DNA of 39,113 bases from an uncultured Alphaproteobacteria bacterium (lineage in GTDB: Bacteria; Pseudomonadota; Alphaproteobacteria; Rhodobacterales; Rhodobacteraceae), in contig CACKFK010000001.1 of the NCBI GenBank assembly GCA_902599445.1, forward strand, positions 79,136-118,248. The letters run 5' to 3'. The first letter of the stretch is position 1. The number at the start of each line of letters is the position of its first letter. The notes beneath the pieces were generated by a model. The model did no database searches. It was not told the DNA's origin and saw only the letters and a list, made by a program, of their open reading frames with translations. Of the stretch, positions 8,733-17,372 are shown piece after piece. Both the position numbers and the translations under genes were made by a program.

Positions 8733-8769
8733 AAAACCAAGAATTAAAAGAGGTTTCTGAACCCTTGAT

Positions 8770-8988
8770 TCATGCCAACTTTATTTGCTTAGCCGGGTTG
8801 TGTAATTTGATTCTTTTTTGGGTTATTATTTTATAATAATCTTCTGGTTTTAGATCAAGCACGCTTCCTTTAATCTTTTTTTTTTTAAAAATAGGTCGTT
8901 CCCGATCTCCATTTTTTTGGATTCTTATTAACCTGTCCCCCTTCAAAGGCCTTGGGGTTCTTGTGACTATACAGAATAATGTTATCAT
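8770..8988 (-). CDS. Small lysine-rich hypothetical protein (uncertain)
   Basis: An open frame of 72 codons runs from ATG 8988, or 78 from TTG 9006. I do not recognise the product. It is strongly basic, with a run of lysines in the middle (IFKKKKIKG) and a basic C-terminus, and has no signal peptide or convincing membrane segment. No good ribosome binding site precedes either start, and the candidate lldD promoter on the other strand overlaps its first codons. In its favour, it fills most of an otherwise empty 349-base gap in a very compact region. It may be a spurious frame in AT-rich sequence. Confidence 0.3.
   Translation of the reverse strand: MITLFCIVTRTPRPLKGDRLIRIQKNGDRERPIFKKKKIKGSVLDLKPEDYYKIITQKRIKLHNPAKQIKLA
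8961..8988 (+). promoter_or_regulatory. Candidate sigma-70 promoter for lldD
   Basis: TTGTGA at 8961-8966 and TATCAT at 8983-8988 are separated by 16 bases. They match consensus at four and five positions and would start transcription near 8995, about 27 bases upstream of the lldD ATG. Found by eye. Confidence 0.4.
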
Positions 8989-9021
8989 GTCTTGATGACC
9001 AATCAATAAACCGGGTTTAAG

Positions 9022-10167
9022 ATGACTGATTTAACAAGCTTAACAACTATTGACGATTTAAGAAGTTTAGCTAGAAGAAGGGTCCCCAAAATGTTTTATG
9101 ACTATGTGGAGTCTGGTTCTTGGAGTGAGTCAACTTTTCACGCTAATCTTGACGACTTCAAGAAAATAAAATTTAGGCAGAGGGTTGCTGTAGACATATC
9201 AAATAGAAATACAGCCGTCGATATTCTAGGTATGAGATCAACAATGCCTTGTGCAATAGCACCCGTTGGCCTTCTAGGCATGCAGCATGCCGATGGAGAA
9301 ATAATAGCGGCCAGAGTTGCTGAAGATTTTGGAATACCATTTACGCTTTCCACGATGTCAATTTGCTCTATTGAAGATGTTGCACGACACACTAAAGAAC
9401 CATTCTGGTTCCAATTATACGTAATGAAAGATCATTCATTCTCTAAAAAGTTAATTGATAGAGCAAAAAAGGCTGACTGTTCTGCATTAATGTTAACCGT
9501 TGATTTACAAATTTTAGGGCAAAGACATAAGGATATTAGAAACGGTTTGAGCACTCCCCCTAAATTAACAGTCAAGAATATCATCAACTTAATGAGACAT
9601 CCAAAATGGTGTTTTAATATGATTAAGACTTCAAGAAGAAGTTTCCGAAATATTGTAGGCCATGTTGAAGGGGTTTCTGATATATCTAAGTTGTCAGCTT
9701 GGGTATCTGAGCAATTCGATCCAAAGTTAAGTTGGGATGATGTGGCTAGAATCAGAGATTGGTGGGGTGGAAAGTTAATTATCAAGGGAGTGATGGAACC
9801 CGAAGATGCAGCTGAAGCCACAAAAATTGGAGCTGATGCTATCGTAGTGTCAAATCACGGAGGTCGACAACTTGATGAAACTTCTAGTTCTATTTCTATG
9901 CTTCCTCCAATTGTGAAAGAGGTGGGAGGTAAAGTATCCGTTTGGATGGACGGTGGTATTAGGTCTGGTCAAGATGTCTTAAAGGCTATAGCCCTTGGAG
10001 CCGACAATACCCTTATAGGGAGGTCATTTTGCTATGGTATAGGAGCGTGTGGTGCTGACGGGGGTAATAAAGCTCTCAGTATTCTACATCAGGAATTGGA
10101 TATGACTATGGCTCTATGTGGACATAGGGATATTGGAGAAGTGGACTACTCTATCTTAAAGGCTTAG
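9022..10167 (+). CDS. lldD: FMN-dependent alpha-hydroxyacid dehydrogenase (L-lactate dehydrogenase LldD-like)
   Basis: This 381-residue FMN enzyme oxidises an L-2-hydroxyacid to the 2-oxoacid. It contains YDYVESGSWSE near the N-terminus (Tyr28), the FMN-binding APVGLLGM (about 76) and the catalytic base His279 with Arg282 in SNHGGRQLDE. It also has the C-terminal phosphate-binding MDGGIRSGQD and LIGRSF. LldD, glycolate oxidase and mandelate dehydrogenase share this architecture, so lactate is the likeliest but not the only possible substrate. Its 3' neighbour, convergent after 21 bases, is an FAD-dependent 2-hydroxyacid oxidase, which suggests a local theme of hydroxyacid use. The two sit between pieces of the trp gene set. 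Confidence 0.88.
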   Translation: MTDLTSLTTIDDLRSLARRRVPKMFYDYVESGSWSESTFHANLDDFKKIKFRQRVAVDISNRNTAVDILGMRSTMPCAIAPVGLLGMQHADGEIIAARVAEDFGIPFTLSTMSICSIEDVARHTKEPFWFQLYVMKDHSFSKKLIDRAKKADCSALMLTVDLQILGQRHKDIRNGLSTPPKLTVKNIINLMRHPKWCFNMIKTSRRSFRNIVGHVEGVSDISKLSAWVSEQFDPKLSWDDVARIRDWWGGKLIIKGVMEPEDAAEATKIGADAIVVSNHGGRQLDETSSSISMLPPIVKEVGGKVSVWMDGGIRSGQDVLKAIALGADNTLIGRSFCYGIGACGADGGNKALSILHQELDMTMALCGHRDIGEVDYSILKA

Positions 10168-10188
10168 ATTTCTTGTAAGCAGAGAGGC

Positions 10189-11310
10189 TCAATCGCTAGA
10201 ACAGATTTTATGATTAGCTATATGTTCTGCTATAGATAAGGCTGAAGTAAGCCCCGGGGATTCCATGCCAAATAAATTAATTAGACCTGGGATATTATGC
10301 TCGTTTGCAGTTTGGATCATGAAATCTTTTCGGAAGCATTCTTTTGTCCCTAATTTAGGTCTTATTCCTGCGTAAATCGGTCTTAGACGACTATAATCAC
10401 ATTTAGGCCAATATTTTTTTATCTCTTTGAAAGCATGTGCAGTTCTTGTTTCATTCAGACTATAATCTTCTTTTCTTACCCATTCAGTATCTGGGCCAAA
10501 TTTCCCATTCAAATTCATGTCTAAGGTGAAATGTATGCCCAAACCCTCCTTATTGGGCAGAGGATAGATTAGATGCGAAAATGGTAAGCTACCCTCGTAC
10601 CCAAAGTAAGAGCCTTTACAAAAACTAATGTTTTCGATATGAGATTTCTGGAAACCTTCTATAAATTCAGCCAAAATAGTTGATCCTAAGCCAGCAGAGT
10701 TTATCAATTTCTTAGTTGAAATTACTATCGAGTTGTCCACAAGACAGTCAATAGCGTCATCTGTTGGAACAATTCTCTCAAAGAGATGATTAAAAACTAC
10801 TGTTCCCCCTTCTTTTTCTAGATCAGCCAACATTGCACTCATGCAAGCATGACTGTCAATTATACCAGTCTTAGGCGACCAAATAGCGCTAATTCCTTTA
10901 ACCTCGGGTTCAAATTTCCTTAAATCCTTGTTACTTATGATACGGAGTTCTGTGCAACCATTGGCCAAACCATTGGTATATATTTCTTGGAGTTTACTCG
11001 ACTCGTTATCATCTGTTTGGATTATTAGTTTTCCTATTTGCCGATGGGGTATCATTTTGCTTCTACAATAATTATAAAGTAATTCCATTCCTCTCCGACA
11101 AAACTGTGCTTTTAGAGAATTTTGAGGATAATAAATTCCTGCGTGTATTACTTCACTATTCCGGGAACTAATACCTTGGCCAAATGTAGGGTTTTTCTCA
11201 ACCAAAAGAACTTGTAAGCCCTTTTTAGCATGTTCTAATGACGTTGCTATACCAATTATGCCAGCACCGATTACTACTACATCAAAATAATATTTTTCAG
11301 TTTCAATCAA
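10189..11310 (-). CDS. FAD-dependent oxidoreductase, L-2-hydroxyglutarate dehydrogenase (LhgO)-like
   Basis: The 373-residue protein belongs to the D-amino-acid-oxidase (DAO) superfamily. It has an FAD-binding Rossmann start, VVVIGAGIIG (11-20), with Glu38 at the end of the second strand for the ribose. The segment SSRNSEVIHAGIYY (48-61) is the signature of L-2-hydroxyglutarate dehydrogenases. A C-terminal MESPGLTSAL closes the FAD site. Enzymes of this group pass electrons to quinones from L-2-hydroxyglutarate or a related hydroxyacid. Alphaproteobacteria often carry paralogues of unknown substrate, so the exact reaction is open. The start TTG 11310 lacks an obvious ribosome binding site and is not certain. 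Confidence 0.82.
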   Translation of the reverse strand: MIETEKYYFDVVVIGAGIIGIATSLEHAKKGLQVLLVEKNPTFGQGISSRNSEVIHAGIYYPQNSLKAQFCRRGMELLYNYCRSKMIPHRQIGKLIIQTDDNESSKLQEIYTNGLANGCTELRIISNKDLRKFEPEVKGISAIWSPKTGIIDSHACMSAMLADLEKEGGTVVFNHLFERIVPTDDAIDCLVDNSIVISTKKLINSAGLGSTILAEFIEGFQKSHIENISFCKGSYFGYEGSLPFSHLIYPLPNKEGLGIHFTLDMNLNGKFGPDTEWVRKEDYSLNETRTAHAFKEIKKYWPKCDYSRLRPIYAGIRPKLGTKECFRKDFMIQTANEHNIPGLINLFGMESPGLTSALSIAEHIANHKICSSD

Positions 11311-11411
11311 AGCTATTGTTTTTTATCTTTTTATGACTCTTAATATTGTGCTTCTTGCATCAGTTTAGTAATATAAAAAAGCTATTTATTCAAAATATAA
11401 AATCAATTAAT

Positions 11412-12203
11412 TCAAACACCATGCACGGAGCTGGCCAGAGATTTAATATAATTTTTAATTTCATCTATAGGCTTTCCTTTATCTATAAGGTCAACTATCG
11501 CAGAACCCACTACCACACCATCTGCTATATGAGCTATCTTTTTTGCATCTGAAGTTGTTTTTATCCCAAATCCCACGCATACTGGTAAATGTGTTTCACT
11601 CTTTATTCTAATGACTTCTTTTTCAACTTCTGCAGTGTTGAGGTTGCTAGACCCTGTGATCCCAGCCACTGATACATAATAAATAAAACCAGATGTATTT
11701 CTCAACACAGTAGGCAGTCTTGTTGGACTAGTTGTTGGGGTTGCTAGCCTAATAAAATCTAACCCTGCTCTTTTTGCAGGCAGGCATAGCTCGCTATCTT
11801 CTTCTGGTGGTAAATCCACAATAATTAAGCCATCTACACCCACCTTCTTAGCTTGCTCTAGAAACTTTTCAACTCCCAGAGAATAAATTGGATTATAATA
11901 TCCCATCAGTACTATTGGTATATGCTTATCTTCCATCCTTATTTTTCTTACCAAATCTAAAACCTTAGGTAGGGAAGTTCCAGAAGCTAGAGCTCTTTGG
12001 CCAGCTTTTTGAATGGCCGGTCCGTCAGCCATGGGATCGGTAAAAGGCATTCCTATTTCTATGATATCAACACCTAGTTTAGGTAATTCCATCATTATTT
12101 TGAGAGATATGGGTAAATCAGGATCCCCAGCCATTAGAAATGTTATAAAAGCAGAGGAATTTTTCTTTCTGAGCTCTTTAAACTTGGCTTCAATTCTTGA
12201 CAT
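11412..12203 (-). CDS. trpA: Tryptophan synthase alpha chain
   Basis: TrpA cleaves indole-3-glycerol phosphate and passes indole through a tunnel to TrpB. The 263-residue TIM barrel has both catalytic acids, Glu49 (DIIEIGMPF) and Asp60 (DPMADGP). The glycine-rich phosphate site lies near the C-terminus ([16 protein letters not shown]). A ribosome binding site (AAGGAAAAAG) precedes ATG 12203. It is expected directly after trpB but lies 4 kb away on the opposite strand, flanked by the LhgO-like gene and, divergently, ychF. The accD-folC genes that commonly follow trpA in alphaproteobacteria are absent. The protein looks intact. Confidence 0.96.
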   Translation of the reverse strand: MSRIEAKFKELRKKNSSAFITFLMAGDPDLPISLKIMMELPKLGVDIIEIGMPFTDPMADGPAIQKAGQRALASGTSLPKVLDLVRKIRMEDKHIPIVLMGYYNPIYSLGVEKFLEQAKKVGVDGLIIVDLPPEEDSELCLPAKRAGLDFIRLATPTTSPTRLPTVLRNTSGFIYYVSVAGITGSSNLNTAEVEKEVIRIKSETHLPVCVGFGIKTTSDAKKIAHIADGVVVGSAIVDLIDKGKPIDEIKNYIKSLASSVHGV

Positions 12204-12240
12204 TGAATCTTTTTCCTTATTAAAGCAAGGCTAGTGTTCT

Positions 12241-12265
12241 TAAACTTATAATACTAGTAAGTTTA
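12241..12265. repeat. Inverted repeat between divergent trpA and ychF
   Basis: TAAACTTA (12241-12248) and TAAGTTTA (12258-12265) are perfect eight-base arms around a nine-base loop, in the middle of the 153-base divergent region. A TATAAT sequence (12247-12252) lies inside it. It could be an operator acting on one or both genes. There is no T tract to make it a terminator. Confidence 0.4.
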
Positions 12266-12356
12266 TGCCTAATAACTTTAGGGGAATTCTTTAAAGTATT
12301 AAAGAGGATATAGTTAAGAAAATTATTTTTTCATTTTCGATATTTGGAGCATAAGA

Positions 12357-13457
12357 ATGGGATTTAAGACTGGAATTGTTGGTCTTCCAAACGTTGGAAA
12401 ATCAACCTTGTTTAACGCCTTGACAAGGACTTCAAGTGCCCAAACAGCAAATTTTCCTTTTTGCACGATAGATCCAAACGTTGGCGAAGTTCCTGTGCCA
12501 GATCGACGTTTGCAAGAACTTTCTAAAATTGCTTCTTCAAAAATCATTATACCCACTAAAATGACATTTGTTGACATTGCTGGTCTAGTAAGAGGAGCTT
12601 CCCGCGGGGAAGGATTAGGTAACAAGTTTTTAGCCAATATACGTGAGTGCGATGCAATAATTCACGTTTTACGTTGCTTTCAAAGCTCTGAAGTAACGCA
12701 TGTATCAGGCAAGGTAGACCCAATCGCAGATGCAGACATTATTGAAACTGAATTATTACTAGCTGACCTAGAAACAGTGCAAAAGAGAATAACTTCCATA
12801 GCAAAAAAGGCTAATAGTGGGGACAAAGAGTCAAAGAAAGCACTGATTGTATTTGAAAAGATTATGAAAGCTATTAGTGATGGAGTTCCCGCTAGGGCAA
12901 TCAAATATGAAGAGGAAGATATCCTTATTGTTAATTCCCTCCAGCTATTGACTGCAAAACCTATTCTTTATGTCTGTAATGTCGCGGAGAGCGCAGCAGC
13001 CAAAGGCAATAAATTTTCAATTGAGGTCGAAGAGCTTGTAAATTCCAGGAAGGCAAAAATGGTCATAATTTCTGCCGTAATTGAAGAAGAAATTAGTAAA
13101 CTAGAAGACCCTGAGGACGCAAGGTTATTTCTTGAGGATTTAGGCCTAGAAGAACCGGGCCTAAATAGAATAATAAGTTCTGGGTACAACCTTCTAAATT
13201 TGCAAACTTTTTTTACTGTTGGTCCTAATGAAACTCGTGCTTGGACTATACCTAATGGGGCATTGGCGCCTCAAGCTGCTGGAAAGATACACAGTGACTT
13301 TGAAAAAGGATTTATTAGAGCCGAGATAATTTCCTATACAGACTATGTTAAACATAATGGGGAACAAGGTGCAAAAGAAGCGGGAAAAATGAAAATAGAG
13401 GGCAAATCTTATTCAGTTCAAGAAGGGGATATAATACACGTATTATTCAACTTATAG
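12357..13457 (+). CDS. ychF: Redox-regulated ATPase YchF (OLA1 family)
   Basis: YchF is a universally conserved Obg-family P-loop NTPase that binds ribosomes and prefers ATP. The 366-residue protein has G1 GLPNVGKST (9-17), NFPFCTIDPNVG (about 32-43) and G3 DIAGLVRGAS (about 69). In place of NKxD it has NVAE (208-211), the change that explains ATP rather than GTP use. A C-terminal TGS domain (about 280-366) completes the family architecture. It usually follows pth. Here it is alone on the plus strand, divergent from trpA and convergent with truA six bases away. Confidence 0.97.
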   Translation: MGFKTGIVGLPNVGKSTLFNALTRTSSAQTANFPFCTIDPNVGEVPVPDRRLQELSKIASSKIIIPTKMTFVDIAGLVRGASRGEGLGNKFLANIRECDAIIHVLRCFQSSEVTHVSGKVDPIADADIIETELLLADLETVQKRITSIAKKANSGDKESKKALIVFEKIMKAISDGVPARAIKYEEEDILIVNSLQLLTAKPILYVCNVAESAAAKGNKFSIEVEELVNSRKAKMVIISAVIEEEISKLEDPEDARLFLEDLGLEEPGLNRIISSGYNLLNLQTFFTVGPNETRAWTIPNGALAPQAAGKIHSDFEKGFIRAEIISYTDYVKHNGEQGAKEAGKMKIEGKSYSVQEGDIIHVLFNL

Positions 13458-13463
13458 TGGAAC

Positions 13464-14240
13464 CTAGTTTTTCCCAAAAATTCGATTGCAAAAAGTAATA
13501 TTTTTTAGGTATAGACCCTCTGGTGGAGCAACAAATCCACACTTTTTTCTATCCTTAGATTCTAGTATAAACTTTATATGTTCCGCTTCCCATTTGCGGG
13601 ATCCTACTTTCTCTAGACTCCCAACTATGCTCCGAACTTGATTATGCAAAAAGCTTCTTGCCGTACACTCAATCACTATAAGTTTTCCACTGGGCAAGTA
13701 TTTCTCTTTAAATAGTATGCTGTCTATAGTCTTGATAGGCGAATTAGCCTGACAAATTGATGATCTAAAAGTAGTAAAATCATGCGTGCCGATCAAATGT
13801 TTGGCACCATCTTCCATTCTACTTATGTCTTGATTTCTATTTAGATGCCAGTATCTATTTTTTTGAAGAGTTAGTGGGGCTTTTCTTACTAATATCCTAT
13901 ACTCATAAATACGAGATTTTGCCGAGAATCTAGAATGAAAACTTTCATCAACGGTACTCACTTTTAAAATTGAAATAAGAGTGTTTTTTAGGAAATAATT
14001 TAGAGCCCCTTGTATTTCTTCAGGCAGCCAATTTTTTTTTAGGTCAACATGGGCAACTTGCCCTAACGCGTGTACCCCAGTATCAGTTCTGCCAGACCCA
14101 GAAATATTTACTGGGTGACCCAGAAACTTTGAAAACGCTAATTCTATTTCCCCTTGAATAGTTTTACACTGTTTTTGTTTTTGCCATCCATGATAGTTGG
14201 TCCCATCATATTCAATTTTAAGAGCATATCTATTCATCAT
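13464..14240 (-). CDS. truA: tRNA pseudouridine(38-40) synthase
   Basis: TruA converts uridines 38-40 in the anticodon stem of many tRNAs to pseudouridine. The 258-residue protein has the catalytic aspartate in GRTDTGVHALGQV (Asp53 counting from ATG 14240) and the dimer and tRNA-contact segments typical of the family, such as SFLHNQVRSIVG near residue 210. Two ATGs in tandem (14240, 14237) open the frame. In many Proteobacteria truA follows fmt or an asd-type gene. Here it stands alone, divergent from ileS across 219 bases with no recognised feature. Confidence 0.96.
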   Translation of the reverse strand: MMNRYALKIEYDGTNYHGWQKQKQCKTIQGEIELAFSKFLGHPVNISGSGRTDTGVHALGQVAHVDLKKNWLPEEIQGALNYFLKNTLISILKVSTVDESFHSRFSAKSRIYEYRILVRKAPLTLQKNRYWHLNRNQDISRMEDGAKHLIGTHDFTTFRSSICQANSPIKTIDSILFKEKYLPSGKLIVIECTARSFLHNQVRSIVGSLEKVGSRKWEAEHIKFILESKDRKKCGFVAPPEGLYLKNITFCNRIFGKN

Positions 14241-14459
14241 TTTTAGTTAATTTTTCCTTTTAGGTTTCTTTCATAATTGCTCGTATGAAATAATACTATA
14301 TGTTTTGTATATCCTTAATGCCCAAATTTCAAAAAATGCTTTCTTACATAGTCCAGGAAAATTTTTTGATTGTATGCTGTCCAATAATTGATTTACATGA
14401 ATAGTTAAAAGATTTATAGGCCTTCAATATTGTTTGTTAGTGTGAAAGAGTGAGCTAAG

Positions 14460-17360
14460 ATGTCAGAAGAACAATTTGACTTTAAGGATACCTTGCTATT
14501 ACCGAATACTGCCTTTCCTATGAGAGCTTCTTTGCCAAAAAGAGAGCCAGAATGGATAAAACATTGGAATCAGATCGGAATTTATAAGAAATTGAGAACA
14601 CTTGGTGTTGGTAGAGAGTCCTTTGTTCTGCATGATGGCCCTCCTTATGCAAATGGACACTTGCATATAGGCCATGCACTAAACAAAATCCTAAAGGACT
14701 TTATTGTTCGTAGCCAGCAAATGCTAGGTTTTGATTCAAGGTATGTGCCTGGATGGGATTGTCACGGACTACCAATTGAGTGGAAAATTGAAGAGGAATT
14801 CAGAAAAAAAGGCAAGAATAAGGATGAGATTCCAGTCAATGAATTGAGAAAAAAATGTCGAGATTTTGCGTCAGAATGGGTTGATATACAAAGAAAAGAA
14901 TTTCAAAGATTAGGAATAACAGGCGATTGGGACAATCCTTACAAGACGATGGATTTCAATTCAGAGGCAAAAATAGCGTCTGAGTTTATGAAATTCATTG
15001 CCACCGGTACTATCTATCAAGGTTCCAAACCAGTGATGTGGTCCCCAGTAGAAAAAACTGCCTTAGCAGAGGCAGAAATAGAATATAAAGAACATGACAG
15101 TAAAACAATCTGGGTTAAATTTCCAATAGGCTCAGGGAAGTATGAAGGCAGTTCGATAGTTATTTGGACGACCACTCCTTGGACTTTACCCTCAAACCAA
15201 GCAGTGTCCTTTAATAAAAGCATATCTTATGGGCTATATGAAGTCAAAGAAACAGAAGATGAATGTTGGTTATCGGTTGGTGAGCGAGTTATGCTCGCTG
15301 ACAAGCTCTCAGACTCAAGTTTAAAGCAAGCTAGGGTTGTTGTTGCAGAGAAAGTAGGAGAAGTAAAATCTAAAGAACTAGAAAGTAACAAGCTTAAACA
15401 TCCATTCCATAAATTAGGCGATTCAAACGGGTTTTGGGCCTATGAGGTTCCACTGATTGAAAGTTCTATTGTGACTGAGGAAACGGGTACAGGTTTTGTA
15501 CATATGGCTCCTAGTCATGGCGCTGAGGATTACGAGGAATTTGTGAAAAGAGGTTGGACCGATAGATTGACACATAACGTCGAAGAGGACAGCTCATTTT
15601 CGAGGCGAATACCATTTTTTGGAGGATTAGAAATCTTCAATAAAAAGGGTAAGGAAGGCAAGGGAAATGAAGCAGTAATTCAGAAGCTTATTGAAGCAAA
15701 TGCATTAATGGCAAGAGGACGTTTGAAACACTCCTATCCCCATAGCTGGAGATCTAAGGCACCATTAATTTTTAGGAATACAAATCAATGGTTTGTTTCT
15801 ATTGATAAAAAAATGTCAGACGCTAAATCTCAATATGGTGATACGATTAGGAAACGCGCCTTGAAATCAATCGATGAGTTAGTCCAGTGGGTTCCCAAAA
15901 GTGGTAGAAATAGACTTTATTCTATGATTGAATCTAGACCAGACTGGGTGCTATCAAGGCAGAGAGTATGGGGGGTTCCTTTAACGGGTTTCATTAGAAA
16001 GGATCGAAAATCATCTGATAGAGACTTTATACTAGATGATGAGGAAGTGAATGAGCGCATTATTCAAGCTTTTAAATTAGAAGGTGCTGACGTCTGGTTT
16101 GAATCTAATGCGAAAGAAAGGTTTCTAGGTGGTTTATATGATCCCAATGATTTCAAAAAAATAGATGATATCTTAGATGTCTGGTTCGATTCTGGTTCTA
16201 CCCATTCTTTTGTTTTAAAAGACCGTGAAGATGGAAAATGGCCCGCTGATTTATACTTAGAAGGAACAGATCAGCACCGAGGTTGGTTTCATTCTTCTTT
16301 GCTTCAGGCGTGCGGCACAGAAGGGAGAGCACCTTACCACGGTGTTTTAACCCATGGCTTTACTTTGGATGAGAAGGGCATGAAAATGTCAAAGTCTCTG
16401 GGCAATACTGTCAGTCCAGAAGAAGTGATTAGTCAATATGGCGCGGATATTTTGAGGTTGTGGGTTGCTCAATCAGATTATACTAGTGACCTTCGAATAG
16501 GTCCTGAGATTTTGAAAGGCGTTGCAGATAGTTATAGAAGATTAAGAAATACCATGCGGTTCATGTTAGGATCGTTGGGACAATCGACACAAGTACCTTC
16601 AGTAATGTTCTCTGATCTACCAGAACTTGAAAAATGGGTTTTGCATAGGCTGCATCATTTAGATGCCTTAGTAAGAAACGGTTATAAGACATATTCTTTT
16701 CAGCTTGTCTTTCAACAGCTTTTTCAGTTTTGTACGGTTGACCTCTCCTCATTTTATTTTGATATCCGAAAGGATTCTTTGTATTGTGAACCTGTAAAAT
16801 CGCCAATAAGAATTGCCTCTATATACACTTTAGATCTTGTTTTTAGACGACTTGTGACCTGGTTTGCCCCTATTCTTCCGTTTACAATGGAGGAAGTCTG
16901 GCTTAGTCGCTTCCCAAGTGATGAAAAATCTATTCACCTAGAAGATTTTCCAAAAACTCCTTTAGCCTGGTTGGATCAGGATTTAGAGAAAAAGTGGGAA
17001 ATAATCAGGAACTTACGAGGGTTGGTAACTGCAGCAATAGAGCTGGAAAGACAAGAGAAAAGAATTCGGTCCAGTTTGGAGGCTTTTGTTATCATTAGTA
17101 TTAAAGACAAGCATATATTGAAAATCATAGAGTCAGTGGATTTTAGTGAAATTTGTATAACTTCTGATTTGGAAATTAATCTCTGTAAGGAACTTCAAAA
17201 AGACAGCCAGTCTCAGGAATATGCGGTCAATATTGAGGTGAGACAAGCTGAAGGAGAAAAATGTAACCGTTGTTGGAAATATTCTCGTAGCTTTGAAAAC
17301 TTTGCTGGTAAAAATATTTGCCCAAGATGTTCTTCTATTTTAGCTGACAAAAAATCATAA
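14460..17360 (+). CDS. ileS: Isoleucyl-tRNA synthetase
   Basis: IleS charges tRNA-Ile and edits mischarged valine. The 966-residue class I enzyme has the HIGH-type motif HLHIGH at 67-72 and KMSKS at 642-646. Its CP1 editing domain carries TTTPWTLPSN (about 237) and HMAPSHGAEDY (about 347). The C-terminal zinc site has four cysteines: Cys935, Cys938, Cys954 and Cys957. This is the ordinary bacterial (mupirocin-sensitive-type) architecture with the zinc finger. The upstream 219 bases separate it from truA. Downstream, xerC converges 12 bases away, so lspA is not its neighbour as it is in many bacteria. Confidence 0.97.
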   Translation: MSEEQFDFKDTLLLPNTAFPMRASLPKREPEWIKHWNQIGIYKKLRTLGVGRESFVLHDGPPYANGHLHIGHALNKILKDFIVRSQQMLGFDSRYVPGWDCHGLPIEWKIEEEFRKKGKNKDEIPVNELRKKCRDFASEWVDIQRKEFQRLGITGDWDNPYKTMDFNSEAKIASEFMKFIATGTIYQGSKPVMWSPVEKTALAEAEIEYKEHDSKTIWVKFPIGSGKYEGSSIVIWTTTPWTLPSNQAVSFNKSISYGLYEVKETEDECWLSVGERVMLADKLSDSSLKQARVVVAEKVGEVKSKELESNKLKHPFHKLGDSNGFWAYEVPLIESSIVTEETGTGFVHMAPSHGAEDYEEFVKRGWTDRLTHNVEEDSSFSRRIPFFGGLEIFNKKGKEGKGNEAVIQKLIEANALMARGRLKHSYPHSWRSKAPLIFRNTNQWFVSIDKKMSDAKSQYGDTIRKRALKSIDELVQWVPKSGRNRLYSMIESRPDWVLSRQRVWGVPLTGFIRKDRKSSDRDFILDDEEVNERIIQAFKLEGADVWFESNAKERFLGGLYDPNDFKKIDDILDVWFDSGSTHSFVLKDREDGKWPADLYLEGTDQHRGWFHSSLLQACGTEGRAPYHGVLTHGFTLDEKGMKMSKSLGNTVSPEEVISQYGADILRLWVAQSDYTSDLRIGPEILKGVADSYRRLRNTMRFMLGSLGQSTQVPSVMFSDLPELEKWVLHRLHHLDALVRNGYKTYSFQLVFQQLFQFCTVDLSSFYFDIRKDSLYCEPVKSPIRIASIYTLDLVFRRLVTWFAPILPFTMEEVWLSRFPSDEKSIHLEDFPKTPLAWLDQDLEKKWEIIRNLRGLVTAAIELERQEKRIRSSLEAFVIISIKDKHILKIIESVDFSEICITSDLEINLCKELQKDSQSQEYAVNIEVRQAEGEKCNRCWKYSRSFENFAGKNICPRCSSILADKKS

Positions 17361-17372
17361 TTAGATGCTAAT

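Larger units (their letters stand above)
8673..9021. other. Intergenic region between rplY and lldD
   Basis: These 349 bases separate the divergent genes rplY and lldD. They contain the candidate promoters for both genes and a small uncertain lysine-rich open frame on the minus strand, all listed separately. No tRNA, terminator hairpin or repeat was recognised. Confidence 0.5.
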
